Shown here piece by piece: positions 62,006 through 64,000 of a stretch of 64,000 nt of DNA. This DNA comes from Molossus alvarezi (taxonomy: Eukaryota > Chordata > Mammalia > Chiroptera > Molossidae). The first letter of the stretch is position 1. Each line of letters begins with the position of its first letter. The notes beneath the pieces were generated by a model. It saw only the letters and a program-made list of their open reading frames with translations. It was not told the DNA's origin and made no database searches. Location: NCBI GenBank assembly GCA_037176705.1, contig JBAWUJ010000135.1, positions 1-64,000 on the forward strand, in the 5' to 3' direction. A program made the position numbers and the translations under genes.

Positions 62006-62531
62006 TGAACCCACTTCTTAAAATATACCCTAATAAGGCTGAATAGCTAATCAGAAAGAAAATATGTACCCCCAAGATTGTAGCAGCACTATTTACAATA
62101 GCCTAGATCTAGAAACAACCCAAATGCCCATTAGTAGACTCATGGATAAAAAAGCAGTGGTACATATATAAAATGGAGTACTAAGCAGGTATAATAAAGA
62201 GAGATCTCTTATCCTTTGAGATACATGGAGGGACTTGGAAAGTATTATCTTAAGTAAACAAGCCAAACAGAGAAAGACAAGTTTTATATGATCTCACTTA
62301 TTTGTGGAATTTAATAAACATAACAGTCTGAGGAATGGGGTAGACGCAGAGAGGTACAGACAGACAATCGCCAGAAGAGGGTGTGGTGGGGGAGAGATAA
62401 ACCACAGATCTTATTTGCATGTATGCATGAAAAATAAACATCATCAACAAAGCTGGATACAGGGCAGGGAGGGAGCCAGAAGGGGGAATCAGTGGGGGGA
62501 AATGGAGAAACATCTGTAAGAAAAAAAAAAA
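60365..62531 (+). mobile_element. LINE-1 3' part (ORF2 RT to 3'UTR and poly-A), 5'-truncated
   Basis: Begins inside the reverse-transcriptase domain (CCATATATAAAAGACCAACA), continues through ORF2 and ends with a 3'UTR and an A-run at about 62519-62531. It directly abuts the satellite. More diverged than the L1 at the window start and with several frame breaks. An A-run of 15 bases lies inside the RT region (60545-60559). Confidence 0.92.
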
Positions 62532-62566
62532 ATTAATTAAGGGAAAAAAAAAAAAAGAGGAAAAAA

Positions 62567-62870
62567 ATAGGCAGAGGATTTAAATAGACACTTCTCCAAT
62601 CAAGACATACAAATGGCCAAAAGATGTATGAAAAAATGTTCAATGTCACTAATCATCAGAGAGGTGCAAATTAAAACAACTATGAGGTATCACCTCACAT
62701 CTACCAGAATGGCTGCCATCAATAAATTATCCAAAAACAAGTGCTGACGAGGGTGTTGAGAAAAGGCACTCTAGTACACTGCTGGTGGGAATGCAGACTG
62801 ATGCAGCCACTATGGAAAACTATGTGGTGTTTCCTCAAAATTTTTAAATTGAGCTGCCATTTGACCCTGT
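62567..62870 (+). mobile_element. Second L1 ORF2 C-terminal fragment
   Basis: Repeats the same ORF2 3' region as 61700-62010 (AAATGGCCAAAAGATGTATG, GAGGTATCACCTCACATCTA, CACTGCTGGTGGGAATGCAG, ACTATGGAAAACTATGTGG) in the same orientation after the first element's A-rich tail. Sequence from 62871 to 63060 is AT-rich, ends in an A-run, and is not recognised. Confidence 0.88.
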
Positions 62871-63234
62871 GTGGGAAATAGTCTCTGTATGAAATTGATA
62901 ATTTTGGGAATGCTATATATATTTATACATGAGCTTAGATGGGAGAAGCGTTGTAAGAGAAAGAAAAATTTTGAGGACATTTCCAAAAACTCCTTTTGAG
63001 GTAGACCTGAGAGAGTATGAAGCATCTACAGAAGGCAGGTAGAATTTCTCAAATAATTAATTAAAAAAAAACAAAAAAAACTTGAGCCTACATATCTGTC
63101 ATCCACACATGCCTGGCAGCATTCCTGGGGCCCAGAGGCTTAGTCAGCCCAACTCCCCAGTCTCCAGCAGGATGGAGCTGCACCTGTCTGGGTTGGCCAT
63201 GTGCACAGCCCACAGACAGGTACTTCTGCAGACC

Positions 63235-63680
63235 CAGCTCCTGGCCCCGCCCCCTGCCCCATGCGTGTCCCCGCCCACAGGCCACGCCTTCTGCGTGGAC
63301 GCCATCTTGGCGCGAGGAGCCGCCATTTTGTTCTTGGTGAGACTCCTGGAGACACCGTCGTCCTACCTTCCTGCGGCGGAGGCTGCATCGAGGCCGAGGC
63401 TGGAGTCGGAACCAGGTAAGTGGGGTGGGTTCAGGACCAGTGGTGGTGAGGGCTTGGGGGGAACAGGTGCTGGGGCAGGAAGCTGGGATCGGCACCTCGG
63501 GGACAGATGGACCTCGCCCTGCCGCCGCCCCTCCTCCCTCCACTGGAGTCCGGGCCCACGGCCGGGTGTGGCGCGAGCCCTGGGGTCCCCTGTCCTGGCG
63601 CCGGAGGGAGAGGGTGCAGAGCCCTAGTTATGGGCCCTGCAGCTGGGCCGCTCAGAACACAGCCCTGGAGCCCGGCTGTC
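63235..63680 (+). promoter_or_regulatory. CpG island, candidate promoter
   Basis: Dense CpGs (about 16 between 63250 and 63415 alone) in a window that is otherwise CpG-poor outside the L1 5'UTR and the array. Includes GC-box-like CCCCGCCCCC, and two YY1-type motifs: CGCCATCTTGG (63300-63310) and GCCGCCATTTTG (63319-63330). Orientation is inferred from the splice donor at 63416. Alternatives: an LTR or L1 promoter remnant. Confidence 0.6.
63331..63415 (+). other. Candidate non-coding first exon with splice donor
   Basis: The sequence AACCAG|GTAAGT at 63410-63421 is a strong donor match placed about 90 bp downstream of the YY1-like motif, a layout typical of TATA-less CpG-island genes, including many KRAB zinc-finger genes. 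No gene body is visible, because the window ends 585 bp later. A 181-codon frame spans 63082-63627 but ignores the donor and is probably chance. Confidence 0.35.
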
Positions 63681-63744
63681 AGCGACCCTCAGGCTGACAG
63701 CCCGGATTTTCATGTGGTCTCCTGTGTGCGGGGTGTGTGTGTGT

Positions 63745-64000
63745 GATTATTTTTATTTTTTTAAATTACTGTTGACATAAAATACTATGTTAGTTTCAGG
63801 TGTAGGTCAAAGTGATTAGTTGTTTATATACCCATCCTGCACCAGAAATAATCATTCTGATATTATTGGCTGTATTCCCTATGCTACACTTTATTCCCAT
63901 GACAATTTTTTGTGCCGGTACTGTGGAACTTTATTATTCTTTATATCTAATTTTGTTGTTGTTGTTACAAATATTTCTCCTTTGTTCCCCATTGACACCC
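63745..64000 (-). mobile_element. L1-like 3' region (antisense), truncated by window end
   Basis: Contains TTACTGTTGACATAAAATAC, TTAGTTTCAGGTGTAGGTCA, and TGTATTCCCTATGCTACACT. This is the widespread pattern of old L1 3' sequences in antisense; exact subfamily uncertain. Confidence 0.6.

Noticed and set aside
63082..63627. 181-codon frame across the CpG island as a coding exon
   Set aside because: It runs through the strong splice donor at 63416 and opens because of high GC; antisense frames of similar length overlap it.

Overview
The window looks like non-coding mammalian genomic DNA, most probably from a bat. Evidence: several tRNA-derived SINEs of the Ves type (A/B-box-like head, GA-rich body, a tail reading like 'CCTCGGGTGAGGA'), LINE-1 fragments of several ages, and ancient mammal-wide repeats (MIR, L2, MaLR-type LTRs, a Tigger-like DNA transposon). 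I find no host protein-coding gene that I can defend. Bat assignment rests on recognising the SINE; the family or species is not determined.

Layout. 1-3.66 kb: a LINE-1 on the minus strand with 5'UTR, an ORF1 broken by two single-base deletions, and an ORF2 that stays open for 628 codons to the window edge but carries Tyr where the endonuclease catalytic Asp (GDFN motif) is expected. 3.7-20.7 kb: ordinary intergenic or intronic sequence studded with old repeats, several with clear target-site duplications (solo LTR 5031-5524; SINEs 10073-10320 and 10879-11168; L1 tail 17326-17450 inside an L2; Tigger-like element 15440-16125). 20.7-21.8 kb: a minus-strand U6 snRNA/L1 chimeric retrosequence. 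21.8-25.85 kb: nothing recognised except a (TG)n.

25,849-33,796: a large imperfect palindrome, two inverted arms of about 3.77 kb around a 415-bp GC-rich spacer (29,623-30,037). The arms contain matching copies of an old L1 3' region and a Ves SINE, so they arose by inverted duplication after those insertions.

About 34,990-60,361: a 25-kb satellite/macrosatellite with a monomer near 72 bp, at least three monomer classes, conserved short dyads, and a higher-order repeat of 4,180 bp present as nearly identical tandem copies. The more diverged flanks of the array (from 35.4 kb and from 52.0 kb) are copies of each other at a spacing of about 16.7 kb. There is also an internal 783-bp subrepeat, a deletion junction and a mosaic patch. 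I do not recognise this satellite; it is the best candidate here for an undescribed element.

60,365-62,870: plus-strand L1 ORF2 fragments abut the satellite. 63.24-63.68 kb: a CpG-rich island with two YY1-like motifs and a strong splice-donor match, a candidate promoter with first exon of an unidentified gene extending to the right. The window ends in L1-like sequence. The combination of palindrome, homogenised array and L1s resembles ampliconic, pericentromeric, subtelomeric or sex-linked DNA, but location cannot be read from the sequence.
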